Part shown: one piece after another, positions 1 through 6,273 of the stretch
Numbering within the stretch: the first letter of the stretch is position 1
Layout of the letters: each line of letters begins with the position of its first letter
Assembly (NCBI RefSeq): GCF_014859565.1
Contig: NZ_JACUUA010000126.1
Coordinates: 1 to 10,431, forward strand
From: Marinospirillum sp.
Lineage (GTDB): Bacteria; Pseudomonadota; Gammaproteobacteria; Pseudomonadales; Halomonadaceae
Reading direction: 5' to 3'
DNA: 10,431 nt
The notes under the pieces: model-generated
What the model was told of the DNA's origin: nothing
Seen by the model: only the letters and a program-made list of their open reading frames with translations
Databases searched by the model: none
Made by a program: the position numbers and the translations under genes

Positions 1-762
1 TTGTGATCCACTCTCACTGATCACACCATGGAACATCACCGCCAGCTCAACTGATTGGTCAATCTGTTGGATATTGGTCACTTCGGCTGCCAGCTTGCGC
101 ACTTCAGTTTTAACAACTGCAGGCTGACGACTGCGCTCTTCACACAGGAATTTGTACAGCTGCGGTGTTACATACTCTTGGATACCTGATAAATCATTGG
201 CATCCCACGCAGCCTGCAACTCAAGAAAGTGTGTACGAGCGCGCTGCAAAAAGCCTTCTTCATCAAACCAATCGGGAGCACCAAAACGTATGCCATCCGG
301 TGTTGAGTCAGTGTCTGCAACTTCGGCTACAGGCTCAGAAGTTGAAACAGATTCATAGTTGGCGTTCTGCCGCTGATAACCACTGGCAGCAACCTCAGCA
401 GGCACCTGACGCGTTGCGCGGCTGCGCAAAAACATAATCAGTCCACCACCAATCAACAGCATCAGAATAATGTCGAACATCTGCAGGCCTTCAAACGCAC
501 CACCCATAAACAAGGCAGCCAGCAAGCCACCGGCAGCCAGACCCATCAACATACCACCAAAACCTCTGCTGGCAGCTGCAGGCTGTTGCTGACGTTGTGG
601 CTGGGCAGCTTGGCGTGGCGCTGTTTGTGCTGGTGGAGGAGATGCCTGACGAGAGAAGGTCCCGGAAGAAGCTCCACCACCCATCCGCCGAGCATCTGCC
701 TCACTGATGCCAAGAGCAAAAACGAAGAGACAACTCATACTCAATGCAAGGAAACGTGCCAC
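1..762 (-). CDS. Tim44-like domain protein, 3' end outside window
   Basis: This is the N-terminal 254 residues of a protein that runs off the left edge. It starts at GTG (760-762), with GGAGG 8 nt upstream. Residues 1-24 look like a signal peptide with a possible cleavage site after ADA, followed by the RRMGGG-type glycine-rich stretch typical of bacterial Tim44-domain proteins. A Pro/Gln/Ala-rich linker (about 40-65), two hydrophobic segments (about 71-90 and 95-113) and an acidic linker come next. From about 165 (PDWFDEEGFLQRAR) onward it matches the start of the Tim44-like fold, a small alpha/beta domain related to the mitochondrial import protein Tim44. In bacteria its role is poorly known; membrane association is likely. 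The gene is divergent from the hydrolase at 908. The family call rests on overall pattern, since the end of the domain is not visible. Confidence 0.85.
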   Translation of the reverse strand, partial: MARFLALSMSCLFVFALGISEADARRMGGGASSGTFSRQASPPPAQTAPRQAAQPQRQQQPAAASRGFGGMLMGLAAGGLLAALFMGGAFEGLQMFDIILMLLIGGGLIMFLRSRATRQVPAEVAASGYQRQNANYESVSTSEPVAEVADTDSTPDGIRFGAPDWFDEEGFLQRARTHFLELQAAWDANDLSGIQEYVTPQLYKFLCEERSRQPAVVKTEVRKLAAEVTNIQQIDQSVELAVMFHGVISESGSQ

Positions 763-862
763 AGATAAAACCTCCGGTATTGTTTATTGTTCATACAAGG
801 CCGCTGGAATGAGTGCGCTGCTTGAGTTAAGGTGAAAGTTGACACAGTGCACTCCTGCCTCA

Positions 863-878
863 TTAGACACAAGTCTAA
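863..878. promoter_or_regulatory. Inverted repeat between divergent genes (possible operator)
   Basis: TTAGAC and GTCTAA form perfect 6-bp arms around a 4-nt spacer, in the 145-bp gap between the divergent Tim44-like and hydrolase genes. A TTGACA hexamer lies at 839-844 on the plus strand, but no good -10 follows at 16-18 nt (the best candidates lie at about 861-867 and are weak). An 8-bp palindrome AGTGCACT sits at 846-853. An operator for a regulator acting on the hydrolase gene is plausible but unproven. Confidence 0.3.
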
Positions 879-907
879 CAACAAATACCTTTTAATGGGA
901 GTTTTAC

Positions 908-1453
908 ATGTTACTACAAGCCTCTCGAAGCCTTCTGTTAGTGATCGATGTGCAGAGTAAACTTGCACCCCACATTCATCAGGCATCACAAATCATCAAC
1001 AATAACTGCTGGTTGCTCGAAGTTGCCAGAGAGTTGGGTGTCCCTATTCGAGCAACTGAGCAATATCCTGCCGGTCTGGGTGCTACCGTAGCCCCGATTA
1101 TGGAGCGCCTTCGAAGTGAAGAAGTCCTGCAGAAAATGCATTTCAGCGCCTTAAAGGAAGAAAGCATCAAAAATCACTTGGCTGACCTGGATCGCCAGCA
1201 AATTGTGTTAACAGGGACAGAAGCCCATGTTTGTTGCTTCCAGACTGCGTCAGAATTGCTGGAGCAGGGTTATGAAGTTTATTTGGTGGATGAAGCAATC
1301 GGTTCACGTTACCAGCGTGACAAAGAACTGGCACTGGAGCGTCTTAAGCAGTTTGGCGCTCAGGTAGTCAGCAGAGAAATGGTTGCTTTTGAGTGGCTGG
1401 AAAAGGCAGGAACAGATACTTTCCGCCGTATCAGTCGAGGCTGGATCAGATAA
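908..1453 (+). CDS. Isochorismatase-family cysteine hydrolase
   Basis: A 181-residue cytosolic hydrolase of the isochorismatase/nicotinamidase-like superfamily, at the usual single-domain length. The expected catalytic triad is visible: Asp14 in LLLVIDVQ, Lys76 in LQKMHFSAL, and Cys109 in the loop GTEAHVCCFQTA, where the family normally has a cis-peptide before the Cys. The YcaC/ISOC-like subgroup is suggested by the short N terminus and EQYPAGLG. Members hydrolyse amides, imides or vinyl ethers; the substrate cannot be read from sequence. GGGAG (897-901) lies 6 nt before the ATG. The gene stands alone on the plus strand, divergent from the Tim44-like gene and convergent with the AI-2E-family gene, whose stop is only 9 bp away. 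A neighbouring second Cys (110) is noteworthy but not diagnostic. Confidence 0.9.
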   Translation: MLLQASRSLLLVIDVQSKLAPHIHQASQIINNNCWLLEVARELGVPIRATEQYPAGLGATVAPIMERLRSEEVLQKMHFSALKEESIKNHLADLDRQQIVLTGTEAHVCCFQTASELLEQGYEVYLVDEAIGSRYQRDKELALERLKQFGAQVVSREMVAFEWLEKAGTDTFRRISRGWIR

Positions 1454-1462
1454 TACCAACCT

Positions 1463-2614
1463 TTATGACCTGACATTCTGAGCATCCAGCCTTTTTTCTA
1501 GGCTGGTTTTGGCTTCACCCCAGATGGCTACAAAAAAGGCTGTCAGGGGTACAGCAAGCACCATACCAATAATACCGCCCAGGATGGTGCCCCACAAAAA
1601 CAGCGAGATCATCACCAGCGCCGGATGTAAACCCGAGCGATTGGCCATGATTTTGGGTGTTAATAACCAGCTTTCAATCAGTTGCACCGCCGCAAACACC
1701 AGTCCTGCCAGTAGCAATAACTGAACACCACCCTCTGGCTGCAGATAGGCCATGGGCAACACCACCATCAAGCCGATTAACGAACCAAGAAAAGGGACAA
1801 TATTCAACAACCCCAGCACCAGGCCAATCAGCACACCAAACTTCAGGCCGATCAGCATAAAACTTATGGCATACAAGCCACCCATGCTCACCGCAATGAT
1901 CAGTTGACCCTGAAAGAAGGCAGTGATGTATCCCACAAAAACATCCATAAAATAGAGTATTTTCTGCTGGGTAGACGCATGGAAAATTGATAGTTGTTTG
2001 GATACCTTGCCCCGGAGTGAACGTCCAGAGAGCAGGGCAAAAAACAGGAACAGGGGTACAAAACCGAGACCCGCCAACAGCCCCATATAACCAACAATGG
2101 TGCTGCCTGTGCCTTCCAGGTCTGGCATGACTGATTTGGTCACCTCCTTGCCATTACTCTCGATATTGGATGAAATCATCGAGCTGATTTCCGGAAAGCT
2201 GGAAGAAAAATGTGCCTGCCAGCTTGCCAATTGATCGGGCAAGGCAGTCAAAAGTTGTACGCCCTGGCTGACCAGAATGGGAACCAGCAACAGCATCAAA
2301 CCACCCACGCCCAGAAAAAAGACCACCAGCACCAGAATAACTGCCAGCAAGTGTGAGAGGTGAAGCCGTCTTTCGAGAAACCTCACCACCGGGTAAAGCA
2401 CCAGAGCTAGGATACCGGCAAGGGAAAGTGATAACAGCAGGTTGTAGAATACACCCAGTGTCCAGCTGAATGCCCACACAATAATGCCGATTAATCCAAC
2501 CAGCGCAACCAGAGACAAGAGCACCGCTGTATAACGAAACAGGCGCAGCTCACCTGCGGTGAAGAGTCGTTTATCCGGACACAACAACGGGTTTTCATCC
2601 ATATCGTGGGGCAT
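1463..2614 (-). CDS. AI-2E family transporter (UPF0118) membrane protein
   Basis: A 383-residue polytopic inner-membrane protein of the AI-2E transporter/UPF0118 family, at the usual length. Hydrophobic segments lie at about 28-50, 54-78, 88-115, 172-195, 225-255, 256-290, 297-318 and 333-365. The soluble stretch at about 118-170 between the third and fourth is characteristic. Family signatures visible near the C terminus are NIVPFLGSLIG (271-281), QLIESWLLTPKIM with GLHPALV (311-334) and GGIIGMVLAVPL (346-357). Members have been linked to autoinducer-2 export and, in other branches, to Na+/H+ or other cation exchange, so the substrate is unknown. AGGA lies 7 nt before the ATG. The DUF3185 gene ends 14 bp upstream, so the two are probably one transcript. 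Confidence 0.92.
   Translation of the reverse strand: MPHDMDENPLLCPDKRLFTAGELRLFRYTAVLLSLVALVGLIGIIVWAFSWTLGVFYNLLLSLSLAGILALVLYPVVRFLERRLHLSHLLAVILVLVVFFLGVGGLMLLLVPILVSQGVQLLTALPDQLASWQAHFSSSFPEISSMISSNIESNGKEVTKSVMPDLEGTGSTIVGYMGLLAGLGFVPLFLFFALLSGRSLRGKVSKQLSIFHASTQQKILYFMDVFVGYITAFFQGQLIIAVSMGGLYAISFMLIGLKFGVLIGLVLGLLNIVPFLGSLIGLMVVLPMAYLQPEGGVQLLLLAGLVFAAVQLIESWLLTPKIMANRSGLHPALVMISLFLWGTILGGIIGMVLAVPLTAFFVAIWGEAKTSLEKRLDAQNVRS
1486..1510 (+). terminator. Possible rho-independent terminator of the hydrolase gene
   Basis: CCAGCC (1486-1491) and GGCTGG (1501-1506) form a perfect 6-bp GC-rich stem with a 9-nt loop, followed by TTTT (1507-1510). It lies 33 bp after the hydrolase stop and inside the last codons of the convergent AI-2E-family gene. 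The T-run is short, so the call is tentative. Confidence 0.4.
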
Positions 2615-2628
2615 TACATATTCCTGGG

Positions 2629-2844
2629 TTAACTTCTTGCGGGTTTACCAAACAACAGCAGTGCAACACCAGCCACGGCAGCAGCCGCTTCAAGAACTAG
2701 GAACCAGATGGTAGAGTCAGTAAAACGTCCTGTGACTGCCTCGGCCACCTGATCACCCACACTCTGAGATGACTGATACGCAAAGAAAAGCAGGATTAAA
2801 CCCACAACCAGTAGTACAAGAGCAGGAACTATACTTCTTGTCAT
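2629..2844 (-). CDS. DUF3185 family small two-TM membrane protein
   Basis: A 71-residue protein with two hydrophobic helices (about 4-22 and 46-66), joined by a polar loop holding SQSVGDQVAEAVTGRFTD. This arrangement, including the AYQSSQSVG motif and the STIWFL entry to the second helix, is typical of DUF3185 proteins, whose function is unknown. The open frame extends 15 codons further upstream to a GTG at 2889, but the ATG at 2844 has an ideal AAGGAG (2851-2856) 6 nt before it and gives the usual family length, so I use it. It is followed after 14 bp by the AI-2E-family gene. A hairpin at 2905-2930 separates it from the PRC-barrel gene, so it probably has its own promoter or depends on read-through. 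Confidence 0.85.
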   Translation of the reverse strand: MTRSIVPALVLLVVGLILLFFAYQSSQSVGDQVAEAVTGRFTDSTIWFLVLEAAAAVAGVALLLFGKPARS

Positions 2845-2850
2845 TTCAAT

Positions 2851-2856
2851 CTCCTT
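2851..2856 (-). promoter_or_regulatory. Ribosome binding site deciding the DUF3185 start
   Basis: AAGGAG on the minus strand, 6 nt before the ATG at 2844. It favours this ATG over the upstream in-frame GTG at 2889. Confidence 0.8.
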
Positions 2857-2865
2857 TTCGGGGGA

Positions 2866-2883
2866 GTGGAATATTTCTTCCAC
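2866..2883. promoter_or_regulatory. Inverted repeat in the DUF3185 upstream region
   Basis: GTGGAA and TTCCAC form perfect 6-bp arms around a 6-nt AT-rich spacer, directly next to a minus-strand TTGACA (2884-2889). No acceptable -10 is seen 16-18 nt after that hexamer. The repeat could be an operator or a 5'-leader hairpin 22-39 nt before the start codon. Function is not shown. Confidence 0.25.
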
Positions 2884-2904
2884 TGTCAAAGTTGTTACTT
2901 AAAG

Positions 2905-2937
2905 ATAACGCTGGTATTGGCCAGCGTTATTCTTTTT
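2905..2937. terminator. Hairpin between PRC-barrel and DUF3185 genes, probable terminator
   Basis: ATAACGCTGG (2905-2914) and CCAGCGTTAT (2921-2930) form a perfect 10-bp stem with a 6-nt loop. A T-rich tract TCTTTTT follows on the plus strand. On the minus strand, which is the direction of the genes, the stem is followed only by CTTTAAG. It lies 40 bp after the PRC-barrel stop and is the likely end of that transcript, although the stronger U-tract is on the opposite strand. Confidence 0.65.
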
Positions 2938-2969
2938 CACTGATGTGCTCAACCTACTGAGCAGTCAAA

Positions 2970-3362
2970 TTACCGGATGTAGTAGGACTCAATTTTTGAA
3001 CTCCAAGTGGAGTCAGCCATATCTGGCCATTGGTCTTTGTCAAAACCTGGTGCATTCTTCAGGCGCTCAATGTCCACGTTGAGCAAAAACCGATGATTTT
3101 CCCTGTCCAGCTTTAATGCCTTCCATGGCACGGCAAACAGACGGTCACCCATGCCCAAAAATCCACCTGAAGACAAAACAGCGTAACGAATTTTGCCTTC
3201 AGTCAGATCAAGCATAATGTCCTGAATTTTTCCGAGCTTTTCATCTTGCAGGTTGCAGACTTCGTTGCCGGTAACTGTAGCGGCACTCAGCAACGCAGTT
3301 CCGGGCAAGGTGCCTTCAACGGCACGGCTATCCATTGTTAGTGGTGCTGTTGGATTATTCAT
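2970..3362 (-). CDS. PRC-barrel domain protein
   Basis: A 130-residue soluble protein with one PRC-barrel domain at about 25-95. Typical features are the GNEVCNLQDEKLGKIQDIMLDL strand pair, split here as GNEVCNLQD (32-40) and EKLGKIQDIMLDL (41-53), then KIRYAVLSSGGFLGMGDRLFAVPW in the same order (57-80) and FLLNVDIERLKNAPGF (92-107). The C-terminal tail has KDQWPDMAD and ends SYYIR. The PRC-barrel is a small beta fold found in photosynthetic reaction centres, RimM and many stress proteins; the role of this class is unknown. AAGGAG (3368-3373) lies 5 nt before the ATG. The gene overlaps the stop of the small upstream gene by 4 nt (ATGA), which suggests translational coupling. A hairpin at 2905-2930 follows. 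Confidence 0.9.
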   Translation of the reverse strand: MNNPTAPLTMDSRAVEGTLPGTALLSAATVTGNEVCNLQDEKLGKIQDIMLDLTEGKIRYAVLSSGGFLGMGDRLFAVPWKALKLDRENHRFLLNVDIERLKNAPGFDKDQWPDMADSTWSSKIESYYIR

Positions 3363-3508
3363 TTTTTCTCCTTCCGAGCGTTGTTATTAACATCACTTAA
3401 CACTGTGTCATCCTTGCCACCTTGTTGCTGGGGCTTGCTCTTGTCAGCAGCGGGTTTGGTCTTACCCTTTTCGTTGGAAGGATTACTCTTGATCGGATTC
3501 TTGTTCAT
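3359..3508 (-). CDS. Small charged hypothetical protein (49 aa)
   Basis: A short frame encoding 49 residues, beginning MNKNPIKSNPSNEKG and ending VNNNARKEKK. It is extremely hydrophilic and rich in Lys, Asn, Asp, Gln, Ser and Pro, with no hydrophobic segment or Cys, so it is probably disordered and cytosolic. Two points support it as a real gene: a Shine-Dalgarno CTGGAG (core at 3515-3518) lies 6 nt before the ATG, and its TGA overlaps the ATG of the PRC-barrel gene as ATGA. I do not recognise a named family. Its position suggests a job linked to the PRC-barrel protein or a shared stress regulon (inference). Confidence 0.7.
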   Translation of the reverse strand: MNKNPIKSNPSNEKGKTKPAADKSKPQQQGGKDDTVLSDVNNNARKEKK

Positions 3509-3583
3509 GTGCTACTCCAGATATTTATTTCTTTCGGGCTCTGCCTCTTGCCATAAACTCATGGTGAGACAGAGTGAACCTCC

Positions 3584-3612
3584 AAAATAGTTGAAGCTCC
3601 AGACCGAGTCAG
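3584..3612 (-). promoter_or_regulatory. Putative promoter for the small protein / PRC-barrel pair
   Basis: On the minus strand CTGACT (3607-3612, 4/6 to TTGACA) and TATTTT (3584-3589, 4/6 to TATAAT) are separated by 17 nt. A C directly precedes the -10, as RpoS-type promoters often show. This would start transcription about 70 nt before the ATG at 3508. It lies after the broken phospholipase-D gene, giving the downstream pair its own start. Evidence is by pattern only. Confidence 0.3.
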
Positions 3613-3640
3613 TGCGGTGTCTAACTTAACCACGCCTGAA

Positions 3641-4556
3641 TCAAAGTTGAGATTTGATGGGCAGTAAAATGAGTTCGGAGAGTTTTTCGCGCAACGGACG
3701 CTTGTTCCAGCGGGTAAGGGAATAGGACTTAGCCGACAACAGGTCATCCTCAAATACTGCTGTCATCTGGGCGGCAAAATCACGGTTGTAGATGTTCAAA
3801 CTGGCTTCATCATTAAGTCGAATTGAACGCATATCAAAGTTGGTGGAACCCACGGAGACAAACTCGGTATCAATGACCAGCAACTTGGTATGCAGCATGG
3901 TTGGTTGATAGATGTGTATCTCAGCACCTGCGCCTAGTAGCGCACCCCAGTCCATCTTGGAAGCTATTTTGACCGTAAATGCATCAATGTGCGGCCCAGG
4001 TAACAGAATCCGAACACGAACATCACGTTTACGAGCAGCAATTAATGCCTCAATCAGCAGTTTGTCGGGTACAAAATAGGAGGCCGCCAGATCAATACTT
4101 GTCTCAGCCGCCATGATGGCAAGCAGATACATCAGGTGCATGCTCCATACGGGTACTGCCAACCCAGTCAATAATTACACTAACCGGTACACCTGCACGG
4201 GCACGTTCAGAAAGTGCCTCTGAGAAGGTTTCACCCATCTCCCCTGACCAGTAAATAAAGGTTTCAAAAGTGATTGAAGTTTGTGCTGAGCGAATCGCCA
4301 GTAACATCGCCGGAAAAATTTCATCACCATTTTGCAACGCGGTTACATGGTTGCCCTCAACAATCGCCGGGCCAAGCAGGACGGACATTTCGCGCCTAAA
4401 CTGCGGATCAGAGATGACATAACGATGCTCAACGTTACGCTCCAGTACCTTTTCAGGTGACTTGAAGTTCTGCAACAACACCAGCACCAGGCTGGTGACC
4501 AGTGCGGTAATTCCGATAACCCAAAACATAGATTTTCGGCTCCCAGTAAATGACAT
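3641..4556 (-). pseudogene. Cardiolipin synthase / phospholipase D family, internally deleted and frameshifted
   Basis: The gene begins at ATG 4556 with a membrane anchor (residues 10-28). It then follows the cardiolipin-synthase pattern through NGDEIFPAMLLAIRSAQ, FETFIYWSGE and VSVIIDWVGSTRMEH, after which this frame ends at a TGA (4104-4106). The second half of the same family resumes in another frame at about 4144 (SMHLMYLLAIMAAETSID) and continues through YFVPD, LLPGPHIDA and the second HKD motif HTKLLVID (3869-3892) with GSTNFD, to the stop at 3641. The part normally between these points, including the first HKD motif (HRKLLVVDG type) and roughly 140 residues, is absent. These enzymes need two HKD motifs to make one active site in phosphatidyl transfer, so activity is unlikely. 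The gene starts 68 bp after the transglutaminase-like gene, probably in the same transcript. A functional full-length copy may exist elsewhere. Confidence 0.85.
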
Positions 4557-4624
4557 TACAAACGGCCTCAGGAAGGTGTTACGAGATATTCACACTTTAG
4601 CCTGCCAGCCTTGGCGGACCCTGG

Positions 4625-5512
4625 TTACACGGCATCTCGATTTGTTGAGCTGGGGCAAACTTCAGGAATTTCGTCGGTACGCACTTTAAAATAGGTCAGG
4701 TTGCTGGGTCCGAATGTTGTGCTGATGGCAACATCAGCAGCATCACGGCCACGAGCGATAAGAATACGGCCCATGCGGGGCATGTTGTTGCGTGGGTCAA
4801 AGATGTACCACTGACCATCAAGGTAGGCCTCAAACCAGGCGGCAAAATCCATTTCTCCATAGGGTGGCGGAATCCCCATATCACCCAGATAACCTGTGCA
4901 ATAACGGGCGGGAATATTTATGCAGCGGCACAGTGTGATGGCAAGATGTGCGTAGTCGCGACACACACCTTTTCTCTCCTGAAAAACATCACTGGCCGTT
5001 CTTGTACTGGATGCATGGTGGTAACCAAATTCAATATGCTGATGAACATAGTCACAGATTGCCTGGACTCGTAACCAACCCGTGGCATGATCACTGAAAA
5101 GTTGCCAGGCAATATCCGCTAGAGGATCCATTTCGCAGTAACGGCTACCGAGCAGAAACAGTAGTGCTTCGTCAGGGAGTTGCTCAACGGGGGTTTGTTT
5201 TGCTTCCGGGTTCACCACATCAGTCAGCCCGTTGTCATTAATCACAGCATCCGTTGATACACGCAACAGGCCTTGGGGGGCAAGTATACGTGTGCACTGG
5301 TTACCGTAACTGTCGTAATAGCTGGTAATGGGAACTGATGGTGAAACCACCACCAGATCAGGGACAATCAGATCCTGAGTGCGGCTAGGGTGCACCTTCA
5401 GCATCAGAATGATTGGGGTGGCCTGGAAACAGTCGAATATCATTTCATAACCAAGGCGAATTTTCATAGTGCTGACTCTGTACTGGGTGGAGGTTTTCTG
5501 GATTGTTGTCAT
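4625..5512 (-). CDS. Transglutaminase-like (cysteine protease fold) protein
   Basis: A 295-residue cytosolic protein with an N-terminal beta domain of the bacterial transglutaminase-associated type (MKIRLGYE to about 90) and a transglutaminase-like core (about 140-245). The nucleophile Cys184 is in KGVCRDYAHLA, and Asp239 is in YIFDPRNN. Where the triad His is expected (HAW), the sequence reads DFAAWFEAYL with Ala224. The C-terminal GRDAADVAISTTFGP is characteristic of this COG1305 group. I chose the ATG at 5512 because it overlaps the upstream stop as ATGA and has AGGGG 9 nt before it; the conserved domain begins at a second Met (residue 16, 5467), which is an alternative start. Such genes are known neighbours of Anbu peptidase genes, where a role in cleaving or modifying peptide or isopeptide bonds has been suggested but not proven. 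Confidence 0.9.
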   Translation of the reverse strand: MTTIQKTSTQYRVSTMKIRLGYEMIFDCFQATPIILMLKVHPSRTQDLIVPDLVVVSPSVPITSYYDSYGNQCTRILAPQGLLRVSTDAVINDNGLTDVVNPEAKQTPVEQLPDEALLFLLGSRYCEMDPLADIAWQLFSDHATGWLRVQAICDYVHQHIEFGYHHASSTRTASDVFQERKGVCRDYAHLAITLCRCINIPARYCTGYLGDMGIPPPYGEMDFAAWFEAYLDGQWYIFDPRNNMPRMGRILIARGRDAADVAISTTFGPSNLTYFKVRTDEIPEVCPSSTNRDAV

Positions 5513-6273
5513 GGCTGAAGGCCCCTGAGAGTTGTATGCAAAGAGGTGATAACGGCTGCCCGCAGGGCCGCCCATTGATCTGTAGGAAGCAAGGTGTTTT
5601 TCTGATTCAGTTCCAGCTCGATACCCAGATAGGCATCGGGCGGGTAGAGTTTTCTCAGTGAGGTAGTGAGGCCATCGTTGCGGCCGTCGTAGGGAAAATT
5701 ACGGCGGACATCAAGGTTCGGAGCACAGGCTTTAAGAGCAGACTTCCAGTTTGCACACAGGGCACGCTCTCCTTTTCGAGCCGGATCATAAAGCAGACCA
5801 ATGTCGACGTGGCGCACCTGGCCATCAAGGTTGTTGGTAAAACTGTGGCAAGAGATATGAGTAACTCGACCATGCCGGGCAATCGCCTGGGCAATTTGTT
5901 GCTCCGCTTCCTTACGATAGGGTTGATAATGCTCTGCAATGATCTCTTGCCTGATTTTGTCCGGCAGTGTGCGGATTTCTTCCATATGCAGGTGTTGATG
6001 GCCAATGGAGCGATTCAGATCCACCAGCAGACGACTTACAGTGGATGTCACCAAAGGCGCAGCAAAATCTCCAGCCAGTGCCCCCGCCATGACCAGAGCA
6101 CCGGGATCAAAACCACGATGACTTTCCAGCAGTTTTTGACAGTGACGGAACCAGTGATGATAGGGTCGCGGAATCCGGTTGCCACCGTGTTCACAGGTAA
6201 TAACCAGAGCCATCGCTGCCGGTGTCAGGCTGTTGTTTGGGTTAGGTAGGTTTTCCGCGCTATTCAACAACAC
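5509..6273 (-). CDS. N-formylglutamate amidohydrolase family protein
   Basis: A 254-residue single-domain protein of the N-formylglutamate amidohydrolase (HutG-like) family, at about the normal length. Visible motifs in order are VITCEHGGNRIP (24-35), HRGFDPGAL (52-60), VSRLLVDLNRS (79-89), THISCHSFT (138-146) and the C-terminal LGIELELNQ (216-224). Together these supply the conserved His, Glu and Asp residues of this metal-dependent hydrolase fold. No histidine-degradation (hut) genes are nearby, so the true substrate may be another N-acyl or amide compound (inference). The start is uncertain. I take GTG at 6273, which overlaps the upstream TAG by one base and has GGAG 5 nt before it. A GTG at 6279 and ATG at 6213 (MALVITCEHGG) are alternatives. 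It sits between the Anbu and transglutaminase-like genes with overlaps on both sides. Confidence 0.88.
   Translation of the reverse strand: MLLNSAENLPNPNNSLTPAAMALVITCEHGGNRIPRPYHHWFRHCQKLLESHRGFDPGALVMAGALAGDFAAPLVTSTVSRLLVDLNRSIGHQHLHMEEIRTLPDKIRQEIIAEHYQPYRKEAEQQIAQAIARHGRVTHISCHSFTNNLDGQVRHVDIGLLYDPARKGERALCANWKSALKACAPNLDVRRNFPYDGRNDGLTTSLRKLYPPDAYLGIELELNQKNTLLPTDQWAALRAAVITSLHTTLRGLQP

Noticed and set aside
839..867. Sigma-70 promoter with TTGACA at 839-844 for the hydrolase gene
   Set aside because: The -35 is perfect, but hexamers at 16-18 nt spacing match TATAAT in only about 2-3 positions, so I mention it without calling a promoter.
3512..3562. A 16-codon minus-strand frame (MSLWQEAEPERNKYLE) just before the small charged gene, its stop next to that gene's ribosome site
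   Set aside because: The GGAGG upstream is about 14-15 nt away, too far to serve it, and nothing else supports translation. It could be a leader peptide but cannot be distinguished from chance.
4104..4171. Programmed ribosomal frameshift joining the two phospholipase-D halves
   Set aside because: There is no slippery heptamer or stimulatory structure at the junction, and the missing first HKD half shows that sequence has been deleted, not just shifted in frame.
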